Shown: piece by piece, positions 12,757 through 25,777 of the stretch | Numbering within the stretch: position 1 is the first letter of the stretch | Layout of the letters: each line of letters starts with the position of its first letter | Source: Chthoniobacterales bacterium | GTDB taxonomy: Bacteria; Verrucomicrobiota; Verrucomicrobiia; Chthoniobacterales; Terrimicrobiaceae | DNA length: 64,000 nt | Assembly: GCA_014879575.1 (NCBI GenBank) | Contig: JACSRU010000139.1 | Location: 1 to 64,000, forward strand | Reading direction: 5' to 3' | Notes under the pieces: generated by a model | Seen by the model: only the letters and a program-made list of their open reading frames with translations | Told to the model about the DNA's origin: nothing | Databases searched by the model: none | Program-made: the position numbers and the translations under genes

Positions 12757-14606
12757 TGTGCGGGATTGCCGGATTCCTCGGTGGTGGGGATCGGGGCGTT
12801 TTGGAGGCAATGACGACCCGGCTGACGCACCGTGGGCCGGACGCCTCGGGATTCCACGCCGATACCGCGCGGGGGCTTTTTCTCGGACACCGGAGACTTT
12901 CGATTCTGGACCATGTCGGGGGATCCCAGCCCATGATCTCGGAGGACGGCCGACTGGTGGTGGTGTTCAATGGGGAGATTTACAACCACGCCGAGTTGCG
13001 GGCGGAACTGACGGCAAAGGGCCATCAATTTCTCACGGACCATTCAGATACCGAGGTCCTTCTTCATGGGTGGAAGGAATGGGGGGAGGCACTCGTCCAC
13101 CGGCTCAATGGCATGTGGGCGCTTGCCCTTTGGGACTCCACTCAAAATCGCCTTTTTCTTAGTCGGGATCGCTTTGGAAAAAAACCTCTCTACTATTTCC
13201 AGCGTGCGGGAACCTTCGGGTTTTCGTCCGAACTGACATCGCTTGCGAAGCATCCGGACGCACCGCGCAACGTCTCCGAACTGGCGCGCGTGAAATTTTT
13301 TGCACACGGTCTTATTCCGGCACCATGGACGGCGATCGAGGGGATTTGGAAACTGCCGGCCGCCCACAATCTGATTGTGGAGGCGAACGGTTCCGGGTGC
13401 CGTCTCTCCCGATATTGGCGGTATGTCCTCGAGCCGGAGGAAACATCCCGTCCGGAGGCCGAACTTGCCGGGGAGTTGCGGGAGGTTGTCCGCCGGGCCA
13501 CACGGCGGCGTCTGGTGGCGGATGTTCCGCTCGGGATTTTTCTCAGCGGGGGAATTGATTCCTCCTTCATCGCGGCACTGGCTGCGGAGGACCTTGGCGG
13601 ACCGGCATTGAGCACGTTCACAATCGGCTTCAAGGAACCCTCGTTCGACGAGTCGGCTCCTGCAAAGCTCATGGCGGGTTATTTGAACACCTCGCACCAT
13701 GAAGAGATTCTGTCCTTGGACGCGGCGCTCACCTGCCTGCCGGAAATTTTTGATCTCCTGGATGAGCCGCAGGGCGATGGCTCTCTGCTGCCAACCTGGT
13801 TGCTGTGCCGTTTTGCTCGCACCAAGGTCACTGTGGCATTGGGGGGGGATGGCGGGGATGAACTTTTTGCCGGATACGATCCCTTTCGTGCGCTTCGACT
13901 GGCCGGGCTGTATTCGCGCAGCGTTCCCCGTCCGATTCATGAAGGATTGCGGGTGCTGGCGGGCTTCCTGCCGGTTTCGCATGAGAACATCAGTCTCGAC
14001 TTCAAAATCAAACGGACTCTTCGCGGCTTAAGTCATGCTCCGAAACTCTGGAATCCTGTTTGGCTCGGCACCTTGGAACCGGCGGAACTCGGTCGTTTGA
14101 CGGATTCCCGTTTCACCCTCGAGGATATCTATAGCGAAGCCATCCATGCGTGGGAGACCTGCCGGCAGACAGATCCCGTTGATCGCACCCTCCAATTCTA
14201 CACCGAGATCTACCTGCAGGATGGCATTCTCCCGAAGGCCGACCGGGCGAGCATGATGAACTCGCTGGAGGTGAGGAGCCCGTTTCTCGATATTGAAGTT
14301 GCGGATTTTGCAAGGAAGCTGCCCCATCGGTATAAACTCCGAGGCAACACGACAAAGTTTCTTCTCAAACTTGCAGCACACCCCCTCTTGCCGTCGGAGA
14401 TCATCCAAAGGAAAAAAAAGGGGTTTGGCTCGCCCATCGGAAAATGGCTTCGCACGGGTCGCCTCGCACCCCGGCCTGTAACCGAACTCGTGCGCGAAAA
14501 GTTGACCCGGCACCTCGCCGGGCGCACCGATGAAAGGCTGTTTCTCTGGTGCGAATACGTCTGGCAAGAATGGCTGGCTCGAAGAAAGCACGGGGAGGGG
14601 TTGTGA
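12756..14606 (+). CDS. asnB: asparagine synthase (glutamine-hydrolysing)
   Basis: MCGIAGFLGG Ntn-type start, GGIDSSFIAAL PP-loop; start overlaps upstream stop (TGATG). Confidence 0.93.
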   Translation: MCGIAGFLGGGDRGVLEAMTTRLTHRGPDASGFHADTARGLFLGHRRLSILDHVGGSQPMISEDGRLVVVFNGEIYNHAELRAELTAKGHQFLTDHSDTEVLLHGWKEWGEALVHRLNGMWALALWDSTQNRLFLSRDRFGKKPLYYFQRAGTFGFSSELTSLAKHPDAPRNVSELARVKFFAHGLIPAPWTAIEGIWKLPAAHNLIVEANGSGCRLSRYWRYVLEPEETSRPEAELAGELREVVRRATRRRLVADVPLGIFLSGGIDSSFIAALAAEDLGGPALSTFTIGFKEPSFDESAPAKLMAGYLNTSHHEEILSLDAALTCLPEIFDLLDEPQGDGSLLPTWLLCRFARTKVTVALGGDGGDELFAGYDPFRALRLAGLYSRSVPRPIHEGLRVLAGFLPVSHENISLDFKIKRTLRGLSHAPKLWNPVWLGTLEPAELGRLTDSRFTLEDIYSEAIHAWETCRQTDPVDRTLQFYTEIYLQDGILPKADRASMMNSLEVRSPFLDIEVADFARKLPHRYKLRGNTTKFLLKLAAHPLLPSEIIQRKKKGFGSPIGKWLRTGRLAPRPVTELVREKLTRHLAGRTDERLFLWCEYVWQEWLARRKHGEGL

Positions 14607-15712
14607 AAAAAGTTTTGCATGTCATTGACAGCCTCCATCTCGGCGGAGCCCAGGAAGTTGTCATGAATCTGGCCACCTGCGGGGATCGGCAACGCTTTTC
14701 CCATGAGGTGGCCACGATGCACGGACGGGGCGTCTATTGGAGGCGGATGGAGGAACTGGGGATTCCGCTTCACTCGCTTTCTCCTTGGAAGTTTCTGCCG
14801 TGGTATGCCATCAGCCTGCCGACACTGCTTCTGAGGGGAAAGTATGACATCCTTCACTGCCATCTCGTGGCAGCGAACATCATTGCCAAACCGCTGGGGT
14901 GGCTGTGCCGGGTGCCGGTCCTTCTCAACCACGACCATACGAACGATGACTACCGGGCGACCCAGCGCGTGCGTCTTGCGCTGGACACGCACTCCAACCG
15001 ACTCGCCACACACCTCATCGCCGTCTCCGAATCCTGCCGGACATTTTTGATCAATCGCGAGAGAGTGTCGGCGGACAAAATCACCCTTGTCCAGAACGCC
15101 ATTGATCTGCAGCGGTTTTCTGCCTCTGGCGGAAGCCGGGTCGAGGCCAGAAAGTCGCTGGGCCTTCCGGAGGACGGTCCGCTCGTGGTCGGCGTCGGAC
15201 GTCTCAATCCCCAAAAAAATTTTTCGCTCTTCATTCGTGTGGCGGTCGAAGTGTTGAAGTGCCATCCGCAAACCCATTTTGTCCTCGTCGGTGAAGGACC
15301 CGAAGAGGGACTTCTGCGAAGGCTCGCCGGGGAATGCGGGATGGGGGACCGTCTGCATTTTCTCGGATATGTTCCGGATACGCGCGGCATCTACCGTGCG
15401 GCGGATGTCTTGCTGATGCCGTCCCTTTTCGAGGGATTGCCGATGACCCTCCTTGAGGCGATGGCGATGCGCGTTCCCGTGGTGGCCTCCGCACTCGATG
15501 GAATTGCGGAAGTCGTCGAAGACGGACGCGATGGATTCCTTGTCCCAAGCGGTGATGCCCGGGGGTTCTGTGAAAGGGTCTGCCGCGTGATCGGAGATCC
15601 CTCCCTGGCGACGGCCCTTGGCCGGGCGGCGGCGGAAAAAATTTCCAGCCAATTTTCCTCCGAGCGGATGTGTCGCGAGGTCGAGCGCATTTACGACCGC
15701 TTTACACAATGA
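14603..15712 (+). CDS. GT4 family glycosyltransferase
   Basis: N-term LHLGGAQEVVMNLA, C-term PSLFEGLPMTLLEAMAMRVPVVA; GTG start overlaps asnB stop. Confidence 0.9.
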   Translation: MKKVLHVIDSLHLGGAQEVVMNLATCGDRQRFSHEVATMHGRGVYWRRMEELGIPLHSLSPWKFLPWYAISLPTLLLRGKYDILHCHLVAANIIAKPLGWLCRVPVLLNHDHTNDDYRATQRVRLALDTHSNRLATHLIAVSESCRTFLINRERVSADKITLVQNAIDLQRFSASGGSRVEARKSLGLPEDGPLVVGVGRLNPQKNFSLFIRVAVEVLKCHPQTHFVLVGEGPEEGLLRRLAGECGMGDRLHFLGYVPDTRGIYRAADVLLMPSLFEGLPMTLLEAMAMRVPVVASALDGIAEVVEDGRDGFLVPSGDARGFCERVCRVIGDPSLATALGRAAAEKISSQFSSERMCREVERIYDRFTQ

Positions 15713-16854
15713 AGATCCTGGTCCTTTGCTACGAGTATCCTCCGGTGGGTGGCGGCGGTGGGCGCATGGCCCACAATGTGGCTTCCGCGCTTGTTCGCCG
15801 GGGACACGCCGTGCGCGTGCAAACGATCCGCCTGCCGGATCTCCCGCCGCAGGAAATCCGTGAGGGGGTGGAGATTTTCCGGACCTTGGGGTTTCGTCGG
15901 CGCGCGGATCTATGCACCGTGCCGGAAATGTTCGGCTATGTCCTCTCATCCTTCCTGCCCGCCCTGCGGCACCTTCGGGATTGGAAGCCGGACATCGTCC
16001 ACGCCCACTTTGCCGTTCCGACCGGTGCCCTGGCCCTGGCCTGCCGGTTGCTCACCGGAAAAAACTACGTCCTCACCGCGCATCTCGGAGACCTTCCCGG
16101 CGGAAACCCCGACCAGACCGCCGGACTTTTCAAATTCCTTGGCCCCTTCATCCGCCCGATCTGGAAGGCTGCCGCCGGACTCTCCGCCAGCAGCAGCTTT
16201 GCCGCCGGTCTCGCGAGAGCGGCGTATGGCGTCAAGCCCCGCATGATTCTCAATGGAATTTCCATGAACGGAAAACGCAGGACCGCCACGCGGCCGTCGG
16301 ACATCCTCCACCTCGCGGCGATCGGACGCTTCAATCCCCAGAAAAATTTTCCGTGGATGATTCGTGCGCTGGCGGAATGCCGGTTTCCCTGGCGGCTTTC
16401 CCTGATTGGGGACGGCACCCAGCGCGGAGAGGTTGAAGCGGACGTGCGGAAGTCCGGTCTCCAGGATCGGGTGAATCTTATGGGGTGGGTGACCGAGGAC
16501 GCGATGCGGGAGACTCTTTCCGCCACGGACGTCCTTCTCATGCCCTCGACCGCCGAGGGGAATCCCGTGGCCGCCATCGAGGCACTCAAGCAGGGCGTGG
16601 CCATTCTCGGCAGCGACATCGGCGGACTCGCCGATCTCATCCAGCCCGGAGTCAACGGATTTGCCGTTCCTCTCGCAACGCCGGAGGCCTTCCGCGAAAA
16701 GCTCACATGGCTTTCCGCCCATCCCGAAAGCCTCCTCGAAATGAAGACGGCCAGCCTCGAAGTCGCCACCCGATTCGACCTCGAAAAAATCGCCGACGAC
16801 TTCGAGAGCCTCCTCACATCGGCGGCTTTTGGAGAAACCCACCCTGCGCGATAA
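15709..16854 (+). CDS. GT4 family glycosyltransferase
   Basis: YEYPPVGGGGGRMAHNVA, LMPSTAEGNPVAAIEALKQG; ATGA overlap with upstream gene. Confidence 0.9.
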   Translation: MKILVLCYEYPPVGGGGGRMAHNVASALVRRGHAVRVQTIRLPDLPPQEIREGVEIFRTLGFRRRADLCTVPEMFGYVLSSFLPALRHLRDWKPDIVHAHFAVPTGALALACRLLTGKNYVLTAHLGDLPGGNPDQTAGLFKFLGPFIRPIWKAAAGLSASSSFAAGLARAAYGVKPRMILNGISMNGKRRTATRPSDILHLAAIGRFNPQKNFPWMIRALAECRFPWRLSLIGDGTQRGEVEADVRKSGLQDRVNLMGWVTEDAMRETLSATDVLLMPSTAEGNPVAAIEALKQGVAILGSDIGGLADLIQPGVNGFAVPLATPEAFREKLTWLSAHPESLLEMKTASLEVATRFDLEKIADDFESLLTSAAFGETHPAR

Positions 16855-16971
16855 GGGAGGCTCCACGGGGGGAGGAGAGGGATTTTCTTCCCATCCGTTA
16901 GCCCGCCTCCAGGCACACGAGGCAGTAGAAGCATTGAATTCCCCGGGGATTTGCGGAATGCTGCCCCGATC

Positions 16972-18159
16972 ATGCGTCTCCCGGACATTTCTGCCCTGAC
17001 ATCCTGGCTGACGAGAATTCCATTATTGCCGATCATTCCCTTTGCGATCCTGCTTGCGCTCCTCTGGGTCTATGGAAACTTTCATCAAAGGCCTGTGGCG
17101 TCTCCTCAACGACAGGTCTCGGAACTTCCAGCCATTCGCCCAAGGGATCCGGGGCAATATATACGGGTTCTCTCGATTGATGGCGGCGGGATGCGCGGAC
17201 TCCTCGCCTTGCGGTGTCTGGAGTATCTGGAAAAACGGAGCGGCAAGCCGGTTTGCGAGTTGTTTGATGTGATGGTCGGGACATCATCCGGTGCCTTCAT
17301 CGTGGCGGCACTGGCGATGCCGCTCGATCAGAACACCCCCCGCTACACGGCTGCCGAACTCCTCAAGGAATTTCCCCGGCTCTGGGGACGAACCCTCGAA
17401 GCCCCTGCCACTCACCGGATTCTGTCCCTGAAAGGTCGGACGGCACCCCGGTTCTTGACGAGCACGCGCCAGAAAGTTTTTCAGGAATTTTTTGGAGAGG
17501 CACAACTCGGTGCAGCACTCACCACGATCATTCTTCCGGCCTACGCCACGCGCGAACAAGTTCCGTTTCTCTTCGCCAGCGACATGGGAAAAAGCACGTC
17601 CTTTTCCGGCGTCAGCGGACGGGCAATCACCGAGGCGGGCGATTTTTTTCTCGCGGACGCCGTGACCGCCGCGACTGGCAATCCGGCGGTTTCCGCGCCA
17701 TCCAAAATTACAAACATTTCCAATGATCAGACCGAGATACTCATTGGCGCGGAGGTTTATGCCAACAATCCCGCCGTGCTTGCCCTGAGTGAAGCCCTTT
17801 TGCGATACCCCGGCAGACAGTGCGTGCTCATCAGTCTGGGCGCGGGGATTCCCGCCTCCGGTTCCACGAGTGCGACATCCGGCTGGAGGCAAACCGGCAA
17901 CGCCGCAGAAATCCTGCAGGTGGCGGCCGAGGCCTCGATGCTGACCACCACTCAGATTGCCTCCTCCCTTCATCGCTTCGGCAGCGGTCCCGTGGCCGCC
18001 TACATCCGCCTGGATATTCCGCTCCCAGCGGATGCCCCGTCTGCCGATGATGGCTCGCACAAGAATGCGGAAGTGCTCGATGCCCTGGGGATCAAGCTGA
18101 CATCAGACAAAGCCGCAACCCTCGACCGAACAGCGGACTTTCTTGGCGCAAAACAGTAG
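16972..18159 (+). CDS. patatin-like phospholipase-family protein with N-terminal TM segment
   Basis: LSIDGGGMRGLLALRCLEYLE and GTSSG (GxSxG); C-terminal dyad region reads LIGAEVYANNPA instead of DGG-x-x-NNP. Confidence 0.85.
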   Translation: MRLPDISALTSWLTRIPLLPIIPFAILLALLWVYGNFHQRPVASPQRQVSELPAIRPRDPGQYIRVLSIDGGGMRGLLALRCLEYLEKRSGKPVCELFDVMVGTSSGAFIVAALAMPLDQNTPRYTAAELLKEFPRLWGRTLEAPATHRILSLKGRTAPRFLTSTRQKVFQEFFGEAQLGAALTTIILPAYATREQVPFLFASDMGKSTSFSGVSGRAITEAGDFFLADAVTAATGNPAVSAPSKITNISNDQTEILIGAEVYANNPAVLALSEALLRYPGRQCVLISLGAGIPASGSTSATSGWRQTGNAAEILQVAAEASMLTTTQIASSLHRFGSGPVAAYIRLDIPLPADAPSADDGSHKNAEVLDALGIKLTSDKAATLDRTADFLGAKQ

Positions 18160-18292
18160 GCCAGGCAACCCTCCGACCCCGACAGTCTTTTCGTGGAATG
18201 CAGCAATTTCCTTTTTCGTAGGAAGTGGGACTGATGTGTGGTAGTCTCAGGCTCTCTGCGGTGGAGAGAACGATTGGTGGAGGCATCGAACG

Positions 18293-18374
18293 GCTCGGGT
18301 GGCGAAATTGGCAGACGCGCCAGACTTAGGATCTGGTTCCGCAAGGAGTGTGGGTTCGAGTCCCTCCCCGAGCA
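18293..18374 (+). tRNA. tRNA-Leu (anticodon TAG)
   Basis: GCTCGGG...CCCGAGC acceptor stem, anticodon arm CCAGA-CTTAGGA-TCTGG, class II variable arm, GGTTCGAGTCC T-loop. Confidence 0.93.
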
Positions 18375-18484
18375 TTTTTCATTGCTTCCCCTTGACAGTC
18401 GCCCTCTGCGGGGAATGCTTTCGTCTGCAATGAGGATCCCGGGAAGCGAGGCTTTGATCGGGGATATCCATTTCACGAAAGGAA

Positions 18485-18804
18485 TGTCTATGGCATGGGT
18501 TTTTCTTGTTATTGCTGGATTATTTGAAATTGCATGGGCCACCGGGTTGAAGGCCAGCGAGGGATTTACCCGGCTGGTGCCGAGTGTGGGCACCATTATC
18601 GCGCTGATCATCAGCGGCGTCCTGCTGGGTATCGCGGCAAAATCACTCCCCATTGGGACGGCCTATGCGGTCTGGACCGGGATTGGAGCCGTGGGGACGG
18701 TGATTTGCGGGATTATTTTTTTTGGAGATCCCACCACGCCTGTCCGTCTGTTGTGTCTTGGACTCATCCTCCTGGGGATCGTCGGCCTCAAGATCACATC
18801 TTGA
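18485..18804 (+). CDS. small multidrug resistance family transporter (SugE/Gdx-like)
   Basis: [29 protein letters not shown]...[15 protein letters not shown], four TM segments. Confidence 0.92.
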
Positions 18805-18812
18805 GGGGGGGA

Positions 18813-18902
18813 GGCGATGGCGGAATTCTGGCGACCGCAAGGACGGCGGCGCGGGACGTCTTGGTGACCGAAGACAAAGACTTATTGGTGCTCAGGGCGT
18901 TC
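18813..18902 (+). pseudogene. remnant of PIN-domain toxin C-terminus
   Basis: Start-less reading frame [30 protein letters not shown] resembles the PIN-domain signature (ILATA...LVTeDkDLL.L); overlaps the mnmG 3' end. Confidence 0.4.
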
Positions 18903-20798
18903 GTTTTTATGCGACGAAACACGGGTGGGCGGCCGCGCGGTTCCGCGGGCCAGCCAGATGCCGAGCAGGGCCATGTCAGCGGGGGTGACGCCGCTGATGC
19001 GGGCGGCCTGTCCAAGGGTTTCAGGACGGATTTTCGTCAATTTTTGCACCGCCTCCGTGCGGAGGCCCTTGATGGATTCGTAGGCGACCCAAGCGGGGAT
19101 TTCCTTGCCCTCCTGGCGTTCCGAGCGGGCGATTTGTTCCTGTTGGCGGAGGATGTATCCTTCGTATTTCAGGTCGGTTTCGAGTTGATCCCAGATGTCG
19201 GGAGCGTAGGCGGAGCGGATGTCTTGCGGCAGAGTCGGCCAGGAATTTTCGGCGCGTTTGAGCCACCTTTCCAAGGGGAGGGAATCCACCTTGATTTCGC
19301 GGAGTCGGGATTTGAGTTCCGTGATTTTTGAGAGTTTTTGATCAAAGCGGGACTTGCGTTCTCCGGTGACCAAGCCGGAGGAAATCCCTTTTCCCGTGAG
19401 GCGGAGATCCGCATTGTCCTGGCGGAGGAGGAGGCGGTATTCGGCGCGACTGGTGAACATCCGGTAGGGTTCGGGAGTTCCCCGGGTGACCAGGTCATCG
19501 AGGAGGACTCCGATGTAGGCTTCATGACGGGCGAGGGTGAAGACCGGTCGGCCAAGGATTTTCAGGGCGGCATTGGCACCGGCGACCAGTCCCTGTGCTG
19601 CCGCCTCCTCGTAGCCGGAGGTGCCATTGATCTGCCCCGCAAAATACAGGCCGGAAATCCGTTTGGTTTCGAGCGTGGTGTGGAGCTGGGTGGGCGGACA
19701 ATAATCGTATTCGACCGCATAGCCCGGACGCAGGATTTCCGCATTTTCAAGACCCGCCACGCTGCGCAGGAATGCGTATTGGACATCAAACGGCAGGCTC
19801 GTGGAGACGCCGTTCACATAGATTTCCCCGGTGTGGCGTCCTTCGGGTTCGAGAAAAAGTTGATGTTTCGGTTTGTCCGCAAATTTCACGACCTTGTCTT
19901 CGATGCTCGGGCAATACCGGGGGCCGACGCCCTCGATGACGCCGGCATAGAGCGGCGACTTGTCGAGATTCGCGCGGATGATCTCGTGGGTGCGCTCATT
20001 TGTGAATGTGATGTGGCAGGGGATTTGGCGGGCGTGGAGGGTGCCGTTCCGCCATTCGTTGAGGGTGAAAATCTCATCCTCTCCGCGCCGCAGCGTGTCG
20101 GCCAGATAGCTGAAGACGGGAGGCGGTTCCTCGCCGGGTTGGATTTCGCATTTCGAGAAATCAATGCTCTTTGCGAGCAGGCGACAGGGAGTTCCGGTTT
20201 TGAAGCGACCGACTTCGAAGCCGAGATCCCTGAGGCAGTCGCTAAATGTTGAGACCGTATCACCGAGGCGTCCGCCGACCTGATTTTTCAGTCCGACGTG
20301 GAGGAGTCCGCGCAGGAAGGTTCCCGTGGTGACAATGACCGATCTTGCGCGAAAACGGACCCCCAGGGTTGTTTCGATGCCGAGTGCCGCATCGTTTTTG
20401 ACGAGCAGGCGTGTGACATTTCCCTGCTGGAGATCGAGCCGGGGCTCCGCCTCGAGGAGTGCCTTTATGCGGAACTGGTAGGCCTTCTTGTCGCATTGTG
20501 CGCGGGGCGCGCGGACACTGGGCCCCTTCGCGGCGTTCAGCATCCGAAACTGAATGCCGGTTGCATCGGTGTTCAGTCCCATCGCGCCGCCCAGCGCGTC
20601 GATCTCCCGGACGATATGTCCCTTGGCGAGTCCGCCGATGGCGGGATTGCACGACATCTGGCCGATCGTGTCGGCATTCTGCGTGAGCAACAATGTGGCG
20701 CATCCCAGCCGGGCGGACGCCAGTGCCGCCTCGATCCCGGCGTGACCGGCCCCGATAACGACGACATCGTAGGGTTTCGGATACTCGAAATCGCTCAA
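18882..20798 (-). CDS. mnmG: tRNA uridine-5-carboxymethylaminomethyl(34) synthesis enzyme MnmG
   Basis: [42 protein letters not shown]. Confidence 0.97.
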   Translation of the reverse strand: MSDFEYPKPYDVVVIGAGHAGIEAALASARLGCATLLLTQNADTIGQMSCNPAIGGLAKGHIVREIDALGGAMGLNTDATGIQFRMLNAAKGPSVRAPRAQCDKKAYQFRIKALLEAEPRLDLQQGNVTRLLVKNDAALGIETTLGVRFRARSVIVTTGTFLRGLLHVGLKNQVGGRLGDTVSTFSDCLRDLGFEVGRFKTGTPCRLLAKSIDFSKCEIQPGEEPPPVFSYLADTLRRGEDEIFTLNEWRNGTLHARQIPCHITFTNERTHEIIRANLDKSPLYAGVIEGVGPRYCPSIEDKVVKFADKPKHQLFLEPEGRHTGEIYVNGVSTSLPFDVQYAFLRSVAGLENAEILRPGYAVEYDYCPPTQLHTTLETKRISGLYFAGQINGTSGYEEAAAQGLVAGANAALKILGRPVFTLARHEAYIGVLLDDLVTRGTPEPYRMFTSRAEYRLLLRQDNADLRLTGKGISSGLVTGERKSRFDQKLSKITELKSRLREIKVDSLPLERWLKRAENSWPTLPQDIRSAYAPDIWDQLETDLKYEGYILRQQEQIARSERQEGKEIPAWVAYESIKGLRTEAVQKLTKIRPETLGQAARISGVTPADMALLGIWLARGTARPPTRVSSHKNERPEHQ

Positions 20799-20799
20799 G

Positions 20800-21336
20800 C
20801 TATTCGGTGGAGATGCCGTGTTCCGCGAGCTTCTTCATCAGGGTCGCGGTATCGAGTTTGCTGCTGTTCTTGAGGACGATGTCGCCAGCGACAAAGTTGT
20901 CAAACGTCCCGCGAATCCCGGTGGTTTCGCCCTCGACAAGAAAGGCACGTTCCTTTGTGAGGTCGCCATTCCAGTTGCGGTGATAGACGTCCACCTTGGA
21001 GCCGTCCGGATCCACCGAATTGTTCTTGGGCAGATCATCCGCACCGAAGACCGCCTTCACATCGGGAGTCGTTTGATTCGGAAGTTGCAGGAACACCGTC
21101 AAGGGGTCGCCCTCGGAATCGTCCGATTGCGTGACCTGCCCGACTCGTCCGTAAACCAGGATTCGCATGCCATCATATTTTTGCATCGCGGCCTGCTGGT
21201 CCGAGGAAAAATCACTGACGATTTGTTGCAGTGTGACAAAGCCGTCGGGGGGCAGGGGGGCGAGGGCGGAGGTTTGAGCCAGGAGGGAACCCGCAAAAAA
21301 TGCGGCCAGTGTGCATGCCAAGAGGATGGATTTCAT
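20800..21336 (-). CDS. secreted hypothetical protein, OB-fold-like (tRNA_anti-like family candidate)
   Basis: [21 protein letters not shown] signal peptide; [12 protein letters not shown]... pattern. Confidence 0.5.
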   Translation of the reverse strand: MKSILLACTLAAFFAGSLLAQTSALAPLPPDGFVTLQQIVSDFSSDQQAAMQKYDGMRILVYGRVGQVTQSDDSEGDPLTVFLQLPNQTTPDVKAVFGADDLPKNNSVDPDGSKVDVYHRNWNGDLTKERAFLVEGETTGIRGTFDNFVAGDIVLKNSSKLDTATLMKKLAEHGISTE

Positions 21337-21342
21337 AGCTGA

Positions 21343-24675
<3,333 letters not shown>

Positions 24676-24795
24676 GCGACGCGTCGGGCGGCGGCTGCCC
24701 GCCAGTGCAAACAGGGGCGCCTGGGCCATTGGGCCTCTTCAAGAGACCGCCTTTACGGGCTCGTTCGCCCGGATCGCCCGGACGGAACGGACAAG

Positions 24796-24816
24796 TTGCC
24801 ATTGCATCAATGGCAA
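24796..24816. other. perfect hairpin between convergent genes (possible bidirectional termination element)
   Basis: TTGCCATTG-cat-CAATGGCAA; no strong U-tract. Confidence 0.4.
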
Positions 24817-24823
24817 ATGCGTA

Positions 24824-25777
24824 TTAATTCTGCGCCGCATCGTTCAGCCACCGGATCGAGTCGTTGAGCATTTCCACGACGACTTCCTGGGAAATGGAAT
24901 CATGCCCGCCGGCGTAAAGCCTCTTCGTCTTGGGAGTGTCGGCCGCGTCGTAGAGCGCATCCAGACAATCCGTGGCAATGAGTTCGTCGTCGGCGACATT
25001 GAGGTAAAGTTGCGGTCGGGGGGAGATTTTCCCGACAAAATCCAGCGGCTCGAAGGGTTCCAACATCCACGCGGCCAGGCGCGCCACGATGGGGGCGAGA
25101 ACAGGGGATTCCGGACGGTAACGCCGCGCCAGGGCCTTCATGAGCTGCGGCAGATCTCCTCCGGCCATGATGAATGTGACGCTTCGAAACCGCGGTTCGT
25201 GGACCATCACCGCGCAGCCGGTGATCCCCCCGTAGCTAGCGCCCATGAGATGGATGCGATCGGGATCGATCCCCGGCAGTTGGGACAACACGTCCACCGC
25301 CCGGCGCGTTTCCGGCACGATGCGCGAGGACCGCTCGCGCAGGCCGAAGATTTTTTGCAGGATGTTGACTTCCGGACTGCGGCGCTCGCCGCGTTGGAAT
25401 TGTTCCGGCATGGCCAGGGCAAAGCCCCTGGCGGCAATGATGGGCGCGATCTGATCGAAAAAGCGGGTGTTCTGGCCGATGCCATAGAGGAAGACGATGC
25501 AGGGAGCCTTTCCCGCTGTCTGGGGCCGGATGAGCCGCATCGGAATGCGTTCGCCCGCCAGTCCCGTAAACTCGATTTTTTCCGTCGAAAATCCCCCGAG
25601 TTCTCCGGTGGAGAGGGTTTTGGCATCCAGGGGCAGCCGGGGATCATACCCGGAAAAGACACGACTGTCCCACCAGGCCTTGGCCACCATCAATCCGGCC
25701 AGTCCCGTGAGCAGCAGGAGGAACGCGCGCAGGAGATTTCTCAGAGAGAAGGCGCGGCGGAGAAGAGAGCGTCCCAT
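24824..25777 (-). CDS. alpha/beta hydrolase with N-terminal membrane anchor
   Basis: HLMGASYGG nucleophile elbow, TM segment near the N-terminus. Confidence 0.8.
   Translation of the reverse strand: MGRSLLRRAFSLRNLLRAFLLLLTGLAGLMVAKAWWDSRVFSGYDPRLPLDAKTLSTGELGGFSTEKIEFTGLAGERIPMRLIRPQTAGKAPCIVFLYGIGQNTRFFDQIAPIIAARGFALAMPEQFQRGERRSPEVNILQKIFGLRERSSRIVPETRRAVDVLSQLPGIDPDRIHLMGASYGGITGCAVMVHEPRFRSVTFIMAGGDLPQLMKALARRYRPESPVLAPIVARLAAWMLEPFEPLDFVGKISPRPQLYLNVADDELIATDCLDALYDAADTPKTKRLYAGGHDSISQEVVVEMLNDSIRWLNDAAQN

Noticed and set aside
18375-18500. Possible guanidine riboswitch upstream of the SugE-like gene (hairpin CATTTC-ACGAAA-GGAATG)
   Set aside because: Only one weak stem with an ACGA-containing loop overlapping the start codon; no paired second ACGR hairpin and no ykkC-I or -III core.
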